Origin: Candidatus Binataceae bacterium
GTDB taxonomy: Bacteria > Desulfobacterota > Binatia > Binatales > Binataceae
Reading direction: 5' to 3'
Length of the DNA stretch: 64,000 nt
Assembly (NCBI GenBank): GCA_035308025.1
Contig: DATGHL010000008.1
Coordinates: 62,001-126,000 of the forward strand
Shown: piece after piece, positions 42,882 through 51,700 of the stretch
Numbering within the stretch: the first letter of the stretch is position 1
How the letters are laid out: each line of letters starts with the position of its first letter
The notes under the pieces: model-generated
What the model saw: only the letters and a program-made list of their open reading frames with translations
The model's database searches: none
Told to the model about the DNA's origin: nothing
Made by a program: the position numbers and the translations under genes

Positions 42882-43787
42882 ATGTCTGCTATAATCATGG
42901 ACGGCCGCATACTGAGCGCGCGCCTCCAGCCGCAGTTGCGCGCTCATGCGGATGAAATCGTCAAGCACTGCGGCATAACCCCAACCCTTGGTGCAATTTG
43001 GGCGGGCGATGATGCGGCGTCGATCCAGTACGTGCGCAACAAGCGACGGATGGCTGAGGACCTTGGCTTCTCGACCGAGATCATAACGATGCCCGCGGCG
43101 GCCGCAACCACCGAAAATCTGCTCGCCACCATCCAACGCTTCAACGATGATCCGCGGATCACCGGCATCCTTTTGCAGTTGCCGCTGCCCGCACGCGTCG
43201 ACACCTTTCGCCTCTTCGACGCGATCGCTCCAGCAAAAGACGTCGACGCCGTCGGCGCGAGCAGTCTCAGCGGCTTCTACCGCGGCGAGTGGGGTCGCTT
43301 CATTCCTTGTACACCGCGCGGCGTGCTGACGCTGCTCGAACATCACGCCGTGCCGGTCGACGGGATGCGCGCGGCGGTAATTGGCCGCAGCGATATCGCG
43401 GGCAAGCCGCTCGCGCTCATCCTAGGCGGTCGTCTCATGAATGCCACCGTCACCTGGTGCCATCGCCATACGCTGAATCTCGCCGAAATCTGTCGCGACG
43501 CCGACCTTCTGGTCTCTTGCGCAGGCGCCGACCTCGGCCCCGATCGTTTCCTCGTTGACGCCGGCATGGTAAAGCCGGGCGCCTGCGTCATCGATGTTGG
43601 CTTTCGCCGTATCGCCCCCGGACGCTTTGCCGGCGACGTCGATTTCGCCGCGGTCAGCCAGGTCGCAAAATGGATCACCCCGAATCCTGGCGGCACTGGC
43701 CCGATGACGGTCGTCGCCCTCATGCAGAATCTCATCGACGCGGCGCGCTATCGCCTCGGCCTTGAACGCGCCCACTACACAGTGTGA
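42882..43787 (+). CDS. folD: Methylenetetrahydrofolate dehydrogenase/cyclohydrolase
   Basis: A 301-aa bifunctional folate enzyme that interconverts methylene- and formyl-THF. The catalytic lysine is in IQYVRNKRRMAEDLGF; further motifs are ITGILLQLPLPARVD, PCTPRGVLTLL, GRSDIAGKPLALILGG and the C-terminal TPNPGGTGPMTVVALM-like segment (ITPNPGGTGPMTVVALMQNL). Length is typical. It abuts the permease gene by 3 bp. Confidence 0.95.
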   Translation: MSAIIMDGRILSARLQPQLRAHADEIVKHCGITPTLGAIWAGDDAASIQYVRNKRRMAEDLGFSTEIITMPAAAATTENLLATIQRFNDDPRITGILLQLPLPARVDTFRLFDAIAPAKDVDAVGASSLSGFYRGEWGRFIPCTPRGVLTLLEHHAVPVDGMRAAVIGRSDIAGKPLALILGGRLMNATVTWCHRHTLNLAEICRDADLLVSCAGADLGPDRFLVDAGMVKPGACVIDVGFRRIAPGRFAGDVDFAAVSQVAKWITPNPGGTGPMTVVALMQNLIDAARYRLGLERAHYTV

Positions 43788-43790
43788 AGC

Positions 43791-45887
43791 ATGGACCCTC
43801 GAACCGACGTTACAAGCCATAGCGACTCCGCCCAGACGGCTACCGCCGCGAGCGAGAAACGCACGCTCTCGGCAATCCTGATTGGACCGGCGCGCGACGT
43901 CCGTGACCCGCACGTCTTTCACAGCCTCTCGCTGGTGGCCTTCCTGGCCTGGGTTGGGCTGGGCTCCGACGGACTAAGCTCGTCGTGCTACGGTCCGGAA
44001 GAAGCCTTTCTCGCGCTGGGGCCGCACAAGTATCTCGCGGTCTTTCTCGCGATGCTCACCGCGCTCACCGTCTTCATCATCTCAGCCTCCTACTCGCAAA
44101 CCATCGACGAATTCCCCTCCGGCGGCGGTGGTTATCTGGTCGCAACCAAATTGCTGGGCCCGCGCGCCGGCCTCACCTCAGGCGCCGCTCTGGTAATCGA
44201 CTACGTCCTCACCATCTCGATTTCGATCGCGAGCGGGGCCGACGCCATCTTCAGCTTCCTGCCCGTCGGATGGCTCCCCTACAAATTTTGGATCTGCGTC
44301 TTCGTCGTCATCATTCTAATCGGGATGAATCTGCGCGGTGTCAAAGAGTCGGTCTTGATCCTGCTGCCGATTTTCATTGCTTTCGTGATTACGCACGTCT
44401 GGCTGATAGCTTATGCGCTGATCGTTAAAGCTCCCGTGCTGCCACATGTCACTGCCGACGCGATGCATCAGGTGCGCGAAGGCATCCACGGCATCGGCTT
44501 CGTCGCCCTCGCGATCATCTTCCTGCGCGCCTACAGCCTCGGCGGCGGCACCTACACCGGTATCGAGGCGGTCAGCAACGGCCTGCCCATCCTGCGCGAG
44601 CCGCGCACCGTCACCGGCAAGCACACCATGATCTATATGTCGATCTCGCTGGCCTTCGTCGCTGGCGGGATCCTGTTTGGATATATGCTCTATGATGTCG
44701 GCCCGGTGCACGGCGAGACCCTCAACGCTGTGCTCTTTGAGCGGATGGCCACGCATTGGCATCTCGGCCGCCTCGCGGTCGGCCGCCCGATCATCACCTT
44801 CACGCTGCTCACCGAAGGCGCTCTGCTCTTCGTCGCCGCGCAGACCGGTTTCGTCGATGGTCCCCGCGTGCTCGCCACGATGGCGACTGATCGCTGGCTG
44901 CCGCGGCGTTTTTCCAACTTGAGCGCCCGGTTGGTGACGCAGGACGGCGTGCTCGCGATCGGCCTGGCGGCTGGCGTCATCCTGGTCGGCACCCACGCCA
45001 ACGTCGATCTGCTGGTGGTGCTCTACGCGATCAACGTCTTCGTCACCTTCACGCTCTCGCAGCTCGGGATGACGGTGCATTGGTGGACGGCGCGCAAGAC
45101 CGAGCCGCACTGGATGCATAAAATTGCTATCAACGGCATTGGCTGCGCCTTCACCGGCCTCATTCTGATTCTCACCGTGACCCTCAAATTCAACCAGGGC
45201 GGGTGGGTTACGATCGTGATGACCGGCGGGCTGATCGCGGTCTGCTACGCCGTGCGGATGCACTATGACCGCGTGCGCAAGGCCATCGCCCAACTCGAAG
45301 CCGACATCCTGCCGGAAATCTTCGCCGCCGACGAAAAACCGCCCGCCGAGCGCGACCCCAACGCGCCCACCGCGGTCATCCTGGTTAATGGTTTCAACGG
45401 CCTTGGGCTCGCGACTTTGACGACGATTCAGCGGCTGTTCGGTGCGCAGTTCCGCAATGTCGTTTTTCTCGGCGTCGCAGAGGTTGACTCGTCGCAGCTC
45501 AAGGGACCAGAGGAGGTCAAGGACCTCGAGCAGCATCTCGCCGACGACTTGGTCGAGTATTGCCGCTTCGCCGCCGACCTCGGCTTCTATCCCGAACTGC
45601 GCGCCGGCATTGGTCCTGACGTCGTGATCGAGCTCAACCGTCTCGCGCTTGGAGTTGCGCGCGAGTTCCCGCACTCGGTCTTTTTTGCCGGCAAACTGGT
45701 CTTCACCGGCGAGCTCGACGGCTATATCAGCCGCTTCCTGCACAATCACACGGCGCTCGAATTGCAGAACCGCCTGCAGGCCAACGGCCTCAGCCTGGTC
45801 ATCCTGCCGGTGCGCGTGATGGCCTCCCACCCCCCGCCCAAAGTCGCCCTCGCAACTCCCTCCCCCGCCCCCGCAATCAACGCCTAA
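43791..45887 (+). CDS. APC-superfamily permease with C-terminal cytosolic domain
   Basis: A 698-aa transporter. Residues ~40-490 hold about 12 hydrophobic helices, with the APC first-helix region GLGSDGLSSSCYGPEEAFLA and FPSGGGGYLVATKLLGPRAG. Residues ~515-690 form a soluble domain (TAVILVNGFNGLGLATLTTI) of the type attached to some amino acid or cation permeases. Substrate unknown. Probably co-transcribed with folD. Confidence 0.88.
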   Translation: MDPRTDVTSHSDSAQTATAASEKRTLSAILIGPARDVRDPHVFHSLSLVAFLAWVGLGSDGLSSSCYGPEEAFLALGPHKYLAVFLAMLTALTVFIISASYSQTIDEFPSGGGGYLVATKLLGPRAGLTSGAALVIDYVLTISISIASGADAIFSFLPVGWLPYKFWICVFVVIILIGMNLRGVKESVLILLPIFIAFVITHVWLIAYALIVKAPVLPHVTADAMHQVREGIHGIGFVALAIIFLRAYSLGGGTYTGIEAVSNGLPILREPRTVTGKHTMIYMSISLAFVAGGILFGYMLYDVGPVHGETLNAVLFERMATHWHLGRLAVGRPIITFTLLTEGALLFVAAQTGFVDGPRVLATMATDRWLPRRFSNLSARLVTQDGVLAIGLAAGVILVGTHANVDLLVVLYAINVFVTFTLSQLGMTVHWWTARKTEPHWMHKIAINGIGCAFTGLILILTVTLKFNQGGWVTIVMTGGLIAVCYAVRMHYDRVRKAIAQLEADILPEIFAADEKPPAERDPNAPTAVILVNGFNGLGLATLTTIQRLFGAQFRNVVFLGVAEVDSSQLKGPEEVKDLEQHLADDLVEYCRFAADLGFYPELRAGIGPDVVIELNRLALGVAREFPHSVFFAGKLVFTGELDGYISRFLHNHTALELQNRLQANGLSLVILPVRVMASHPPPKVALATPSPAPAINA

Positions 45888-45933
45888 CCGATACGCAGTG
45901 TCGTTAGGTGGATTCGTCCCTAATAGGCAAATT

Positions 45934-45949
45934 GTGTCATCCTGAGCGA
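45934..45949 (+). repeat. Dispersed intergenic repeat, copy 3
   Basis: TGTCATCCTGAGCGAG, followed by a variable stretch and GATCGAAACCTGGATTC, in the 146-bp gap after the permease. Same family as 15864-15908 and 18476-18493. Confidence 0.6.
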
Positions 45950-46033
45950 GCGGTACGCTGATCGAAACCTGGATTCTGTACACGAGTCCAAATCGCACTC
46001 GCTAAACTGCGACCTCACTCCTCCTCGTTGGTA

Positions 46034-46442
46034 TTATCGAAGAAAGAGGCTAAGCCGTTCGGCCAAACGCTCTTCGTCTTTAGTCTGACATTCCCATATT
46101 ACCAGCGCCCGCCAACCCCTGTCTTTTGACGGCGGTAAGCTGTTCGGCGTCTCTGCTCTTGTTACGTGCCAACTTTCGCCGCCAAAACACGACATTCGAT
46201 TGCAGCGCACTTGCCCGCGCCCAACCCTTGTGGCGATGCCAAAAACAGCCGTGGACAAAAATTACGCAGCGACGGGAACGGGAAAACGAGATCCGGTGTT
46301 CTCAGCAGGCTGCGATCATGCAGCTTGTAACGATAGCCCATGCTGCGGGTCAGGTGTCGAACAATCAGCTCCACCTGGTGTCTTTGGCGTGCACCGCCCG
46401 CATATTAGCGCTGCGACGTTTGCGCGAGATCTTATCCGTCAT
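46034..46442 (-). pseudogene. Very-short-patch repair endonuclease (vsr), multiply frameshifted
   Basis: Pieces of one Vsr protein lie in successive frames. The start is MTDKISRKRRSANMRAVHAK then DT; next ELIVRHLTRSMGYRYKLHDR ending in PDLVFP; then VIFVHGCFWHRHKGWARASA; then GWRALVIWECQTKDEERLAE. At least three shifts are needed, near 46366-46383, 46270-46291 and 46115-46130. The ATG at 46442 overlaps the HNH stop. Vsr normally nicks at T:G mismatches arising from 5-methylcytosine, and its loss fits the broken methylase upstream. Confidence 0.8.
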
Positions 46443-47008
46443 TCACTTCCGAATTTCTTGCGAAGCCACTCATGCACGGCACGCTGTTCAACGATACCCG
46501 CTCGTCCTAATTGAGACAGAAGCCAGATCGCAGTGGGCTTTTCGGTGGTGATGTTCTTCGCGCCCTGATTGCAGGTCGAACACAACGCGCGAAGATTTGA
46601 AAGTTCATTTTTCCCGCCCAAGCTTTTGTCTTTGATATGGCCGAGATGCAAGCGGACCGTCCGCCCGGTTGCCGGGTCGATGTCACCGGGAGTAAGACCG
46701 CACATTTGGCAAGTGAAACCATTGCGATCGAGGACTTCAGCGCGGAGTTTTGCCGAGATGCCGCGCGCAAATCCCACCAAAGCTTTTGCCGGAGGCTTTT
46801 CCTTGAGGAGATACTGACCCGGCGTGAGCTCGACAGAATCATTGTGGGTGAGGATGGGCCAGCCTTGCTCGCGCAATTCGCGCACGCGCCGGGCCCATTC
46901 GCTGACGTCTGTTCCCGCGGCGTCGCGAAGCTGAATGGAACTGATAACTTGTCCAATGTGCGCGAGCAGGAATCGCCTAATTCGCTCTTTTGAGCCCGGT
47001 TTACGCAC
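46439..47008 (-). CDS. HNH endonuclease, probably restriction-associated
   Basis: A ~189-aa protein with GTG at 47008 (VRKPGSKERIRRFLLAHIGQ); an ORF extends to 47113. The N-terminal winged-helix-like part (DVSEWARRVRELREQGWPIL) precedes an HNH domain with zinc cysteines CQMCG and CSTCN and the catalytic LHLGHIKDKSLGGKNELSNL. The family is common beside cytosine methylases and vsr. It appears intact, although its neighbours are broken. Confidence 0.8.
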   Translation of the reverse strand: MRKPGSKERIRRFLLAHIGQVISSIQLRDAAGTDVSEWARRVRELREQGWPILTHNDSVELTPGQYLLKEKPPAKALVGFARGISAKLRAEVLDRNGFTCQMCGLTPGDIDPATGRTVRLHLGHIKDKSLGGKNELSNLRALCSTCNQGAKNITTEKPTAIWLLSQLGRAGIVEQRAVHEWLRKKFGSE

Positions 47009-47165
47009 CCCGGCGCGCCTTTGCCGCTTCCCGTCCGTCGAGGGCGAGATAACCCAGTAGTTGTTGGCCCATAAACCGGGTATAGACCGGTGGAATTGAC
47101 TCGTTGATTTCATTCTTGATCATCATCCCAATTTGCGCTGGCAGAGAAGGGTAAGGGCACGTCAT
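47001..47165 (-). CDS. Small 54-aa protein in the restriction island
   Basis: An ORF from the ATG at 47165 with GGAAAGG directly upstream. It encodes MTCPYPSLPAQIGMMIKNEI then NESIPPVYTRFMGQQLLGYL and a charged end. It follows the DUF3883 gene by 16 bp and overlaps the HNH start by 8 bp, fitting operon structure. No family recognised; it may be an accessory subunit or a truncated remnant. Confidence 0.45.
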   Translation of the reverse strand: MTCPYPSLPAQIGMMIKNEINESIPPVYTRFMGQQLLGYLALDGREAAKARRGA

Positions 47166-47181
47166 ACCTTTCCAGCGGTTT

Positions 47182-48018
47182 TCAGAAGGATGCGCGCCAA
47201 GTGTCGGGGCTGAGATTAACCGCATTCTCCAACGGCGGGGCGATAGTAAAGATGCGGCGTTCTGTAGCGAAGAGGTGAACACGATAGATGCGCCAGTCGG
47301 CGGGGCGCTCATTTGCCAAATCGCGCTCGTTGCGGGTCAGGAAAAAAGGCGTCCGTGCTGATCCATTCGTGGTCTTAACTTCCAGCAGGCGATCACGGCC
47401 GCCAGGATCGAACGACAGAACATCATAACCTGCGCCGTCGCCGTCTTCAGCTGCAGTCCAGCGGATCCGGCTGGCGAGGTCTGGACGGCCGGCTTCTGTA
47501 AGCCGCTGCCGCTCTATCGCGAGAACAAATTCTTCGCCCGCGCGGCCGAGGGAACGGTTGCGGTGGTCCCGCTCGACAGCATCGAATTTGCGGATGAGAC
47601 GGCGGAGTGGTCCCGGCTTCGTTTCATCGGCGGATGTGAGCGCGGGCGGATCGACAAAGATTCGGGCAGGGGACGGGGTAACCACCAGCGGTAAAGCTGG
47701 GAGTGGCTCAAGAATCGCCGCGTGGTTCGTCAGGTAGCGGTCGATCGCGGCGAAGATGGCGTTCTGATAATTCCTCTTGGGCTTGTAGCCTGGAATCCAA
47801 GGCATGCCTAATTCATCGAGCACGGCCGAGATGTTCTGGTGCTTGAATTCAACAGAGCGGTGGGTTCTGCCAATCCGGGCCATGAGGGCTTGGTTATGGC
47901 TCGATTTAACATATGGTTGTCCGGAGAGTTCAGCAGCGAGCATGTCGAAGTAATCCGCTACGATGGCGTCCAATTCGTCATCATGCCAATGCGTGCCGAC
48001 TTTCGCTTCGTCAGCCAT
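47182..48018 (-). CDS. DUF3883-type restriction endonuclease-like protein
   Basis: A 278-aa protein. The C-terminal domain has HRNRSLGRAGEEFVLAIERQ and the nuclease-like DGAGYDVLSFDPGGRDRLLE then VKTTNG, i.e. a D-x(n)-ExK pattern of the PD-(D/E)xK superfamily as in DUF3883. The N-terminal half has a DNA-binding-like segment, SHNQALMARIGRTHRSVEFK. Likely the recognition/cleavage component of a restriction system. Its ATG overlaps the preceding chimeric ORF. Confidence 0.75.
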   Translation of the reverse strand: MADEAKVGTHWHDDELDAIVADYFDMLAAELSGQPYVKSSHNQALMARIGRTHRSVEFKHQNISAVLDELGMPWIPGYKPKRNYQNAIFAAIDRYLTNHAAILEPLPALPLVVTPSPARIFVDPPALTSADETKPGPLRRLIRKFDAVERDHRNRSLGRAGEEFVLAIERQRLTEAGRPDLASRIRWTAAEDGDGAGYDVLSFDPGGRDRLLEVKTTNGSARTPFFLTRNERDLANERPADWRIYRVHLFATERRIFTIAPPLENAVNLSPDTWRASF

Positions 48019-48523
48019 GCCGCGAATAAGAAGGACCAGCCGGACTGTAGAAGTGGGTCTGGCTGGACGTTCCGTGGTTTTGCGAAAGAAACCGCGTCAC
48101 AGCTTTCATCGCGGCGCGTGAATCCTTAAGTTCACATTCCCATATGACGGCACATTTCCAGCCCTGCCGTTTCCGGGCAGCCTGAGCCATGGTGTCGCAC
48201 TGGCAGTAGGGAAGTCCGGTGCAAACAAGCATCGTTCGAACCGGTTCAATCAGTCGCGGCCACGCGTGACCGTTGCCGTCTCGCTTCACAAGGTCCGAGT
48301 AGGATTGACACGGTGGAGATGCGTGAACCGCGTCGAAGGATGCGATAAATTCCGGATTGAGCGCGAGAGCGTCAGCTTGAATGAACTCGAACGGATAGTT
48401 GGATTGGGGCTCAATATCCACGCCCACAATCTCGAAACCGGCTCTGCTATACCCGACGCCTGCGCCGCCCGCGCAACAGAATAAATCGAGAAGTCTGAAC
48501 TTCCGTCCGCCCTCCTTCATCAA
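48011..48523 (-). pseudogene. Deletion chimera: cytosine-5 methylase N-terminus fused to Vsr C-terminus
   Basis: A 170-aa ORF. Residues ~9-112 are a DNA (cytosine-5) methylase N-terminus: motif I LLDLFCCAGGAGVGYSRAGF, and motif IV HASPPCQSYSDL with the catalytic cysteine. After TGLPYCQ the sequence changes to the Vsr end AQAARKRQGWKCAVIWECEL then KDS and VTRFLSQ. The target-recognition domain and later methylase motifs, and the first half of Vsr, are missing. It is in frame, so a small hybrid could be made, but methylation is unlikely. Confidence 0.75.
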
Positions 48524-48568
48524 AATCGGCTCCCTTGCACCTGACCGTCAGGAATCTTAGCCATTGGC

Positions 48569-48718
48569 TCACGATAACGGAACCGCTTGCTTTCTGCGCT
48601 CCGAAGCTTTGCGCGCGTTCCAGCGGAAATCAAATTCCGCAACGTAGCTATGGGGGTGTTTTCGGCTGACCTTATGGAAAGTGTCATAGATGTCACGCTT
48701 TGTACTTACACGTGGCAT
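48569..48718 (-). pseudogene. IS1595/ISXO2-type transposase, C-terminal fragment
   Basis: A 49-codon ORF from the ATG at 48718: TKRDIYDTFHKVSRKHPHSY then VAEFDFRWNARKASERR. The HKVSxKHxHxYVAEFDFRxNxR pattern is the C-terminal end of IS1595-family transposases. The rest of the gene and terminal repeats are not visible. It marks past insertion next to the restriction island. Confidence 0.65.
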
Positions 48719-48744
48719 CCCTAATTCAGCGGAAATTTACGCTG

Positions 48745-51700
48745 TCACCGCAGTTGCACCGAGTCTGCGGAAAGCAGCTCACTGATTTCGGCGACGAACG
48801 CCTCGGTCGGGGCAATGCGGTAGTCGTCGCCGAGGAGAAACACCGCCTCGTTGCCGTCATCCAGCCCCAGATGAAGATAGGTGATCGACTGGCCGCGATA
48901 GCGGCGGAGTAAATCCTTCAGGCGCTCGAGGTCGCCGTTGACCAATTGCGCGCGTGGCGCGCGGATGCGGACTTCGCGCACGGCCTCGGTCAGCGCGAGA
49001 TTGAGTGGGACCAATTCATCCAGAATAAGCTGCGCGCGCTCGTCGCCGACATCGAGCTTGCCCTTGGCCACTACCGGCTCGTTGCCGCTGATGATCGCTT
49101 CGTACTTCTGGTAGGCCTCGGGCCAGACGATACACTCCGCCACGCCCTCGCGATCTTCGAGCGAGAAAGTCGCGTAGCGCTTGCCCGCCTTGTTATTCTT
49201 GAGCTTGACCGCCTGCACCACACCTGCGAGTTGCACTTTGCTGCCGTCAGGCGCGTTGGGGAGATCGGCGGTTGTCAGTTTGCCGAGGCGGCGCAGCTCG
49301 CGTTCGTATTTGTCGAGCGGATGAGCGGTGATGTAAAAACCCAGCGTCTCTTTTTCGTACTCAAGCAGCTCCTTCTGCGGCCATTCCGCCACCGCAGCGC
49401 GCGGCATTAGCGCGGGCGGCTCGTTGCTCTTGCCGAAGAGACTGATCTGATTCTTGACAGCGTCGTCCTGCGCCCGCTGGGCGAGCTTCAAGGCATCGTC
49501 CACCTGGGCGGCGAGCGCCGCCCGTGCGATCCCGATGAAATCCAGCGCGCCGCATTTGATCAGGGCTTCGAGCACGCGCCGATTCAGCAGTTGTGCGCCG
49601 ACCCGCAGACAGAAGTCCGCGAGCGACTTGAATTCGCCGCCGCCGCGCTCGCGCACCGCGATAATCTCCTCGCCCGACTTGGCGCCGACGCCCCGAATCG
49701 CACCGAGACCGAACCGGATCGCCTCGCCGCTGACGGTGAATTTCACACGGCTCTGATTAACGTCGGGCGGCAGCACCCGAACCCGCATCTCGCGCAGCGC
49801 AGCGATATTTTTGTAGGTCTTGTCGGTCTCGTCCATGTCGAGCGACATCAGCGCCGCCATGAACTCGCGCGGGAAATGGGCCTTGAGATAGGCCGTCGTG
49901 TACGAGGTCAGCGCATAGGCCGCGGCGTGCGAGCGGTTGAAGCCGTAGGATGCGAAGGTCGCGATCTTCTCGAAGATTGCGATCGCCTGGGCTTTATCGA
50001 CGCCATTCTTCACCGCGCCCGCGATAAAATGCTCGCGCTCCTTTTCCATCACGGCGATCGACTTCTTGCCCATCGCGGCGCGCAGAATGTCGGCTTCCTC
50101 CAGCGTGTAGCCGGCCAACGCCTGCGCCGCGCGCATCACCTGCTCCTGGTAGATGATCACGCCGTAGGTGTCGCGCAGCACCGGCTCAAGCAGCGGATGG
50201 TCGTACTCGACCGGCTCCTTGCCCTGCTTGCGCCGGATGAAGGGATCGACCATGCCGGCGTCGAGCGTGCCGGGGCGAAAGAGCGAAATCGCCGCGATCA
50301 CGTCCTCGAAACACGAGGGTTTGAGGTCGCTGAGAAAGCGCCGCATGCCGGAGCCTTCGAGCTGAAACACCCCGACCGTGTCGCCGCGCGCGATTAGTTT
50401 GTAACTCTCGGCGTCGTCGAGATTGAGGCGGTTCAGATCGGGCGGCACGGCGCCGCCGGCCGCGATCAGATCCAGCGTGTCCTTGATCAGGGTCAGATTC
50501 TTGAGCGCGAGGAAATCGAACTTGATCAGGCCGATCTCCTCGACGCCCTTCATGGAGTATTGCGTGATCGCGATCGGATTCTCGTGACGTTCCTTGTCCA
50601 CGTACAGCGGCACGAGGTCGCGCAGCGGCGCGTCGGCAATCACGACCCCGGCCGCGTGGCGCGAGGCGTGGCGCAGCAGCCCTTCGAGCTTGAAGGCGTA
50701 ATCAAACAGGTCGCGATACTTTTCGCGCTCGGCCTTGAGCCGCGGCTCCATCTCGAGGGCGTCGGCCAGCGGAAAATCGCGACCCTGCTTGGGCGCCGGA
50801 TAGAGCTTGACGATACGATCGGTCTCCGCGAACGACAGCCCGAGCACGCGCCCGACGTCGCGAATCGCCTGCTTACCCTTGATCGTTCCGAACGTGATGA
50901 TCTGCGCGACGCGATCGTCGCCATACTTCTTGCGCACGTAGGCCAGCACTTCGTCGCGCCGCTCGAAGCAGAAATCCACGTCGATATCCGGCATTGAGCG
51001 GCGCCCCGGATTGAGCCAGCGCTCGAACAACAGCTTGTGCTCGATCGGATCGACTTCCGTGATACGCAGGGCATATGAGACCAGGCTGCCGACGACCGAG
51101 CCGCGGCCGGGTCCGACCGGAATTCCGAGCCCGCGCGCATAATCGATGAAGTCGGCGACGATCAGCATATAGCCGGAGAAGCCCATCTCGCGGATTACCG
51201 GCAATTCGCGATCGATCCGCTCTGCGTAGGCGGCGTCCTCGAACTCACCGCGCCGCGCATGCAACTCCGCAAGACGCTCCGCCAAACCGGAGCGCACGCG
51301 CTCTTCGAGTAGCGCATCGAGATCGTTACTGAGCGCAGGCGCCGTAGGCGCCGCCACCTCGGCGTCCGCATCGCGATAGTTGGGATCGAAGATTGGAAAG
51401 TGAAACTTGCCGAATTCGAACTCGAAATCGACCTGATTCGCGATCGCCACGGTGTTGCGAATCTCTTCCGAATCGGCGCCAAACGCCGCGATCATCTCTT
51501 CGGGCGTCTTGACGTAGAGCTCGTCGGTGTCGAAGCGCCAGCGGCTTTCGTCGGCGAGGGTCTTGCCGGTCTGGATACACAGCAGGACCTCGTGCGCTTT
51601 GGCGTCGTCGCGATGGAGATAATGACAATCGTTGGTGGCGACCAGCGGAATCCCGGCCGTGCGGCCGATCTCGCGCAACGCCTCATTGAGCGGGCCGTGC

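Noticed and set aside
44316-45998. 560-aa ORF antisense to the APC permease
   Set aside because: It mirrors the permease codon pattern, has no domain or start signal, and is a GC-rich shadow frame.
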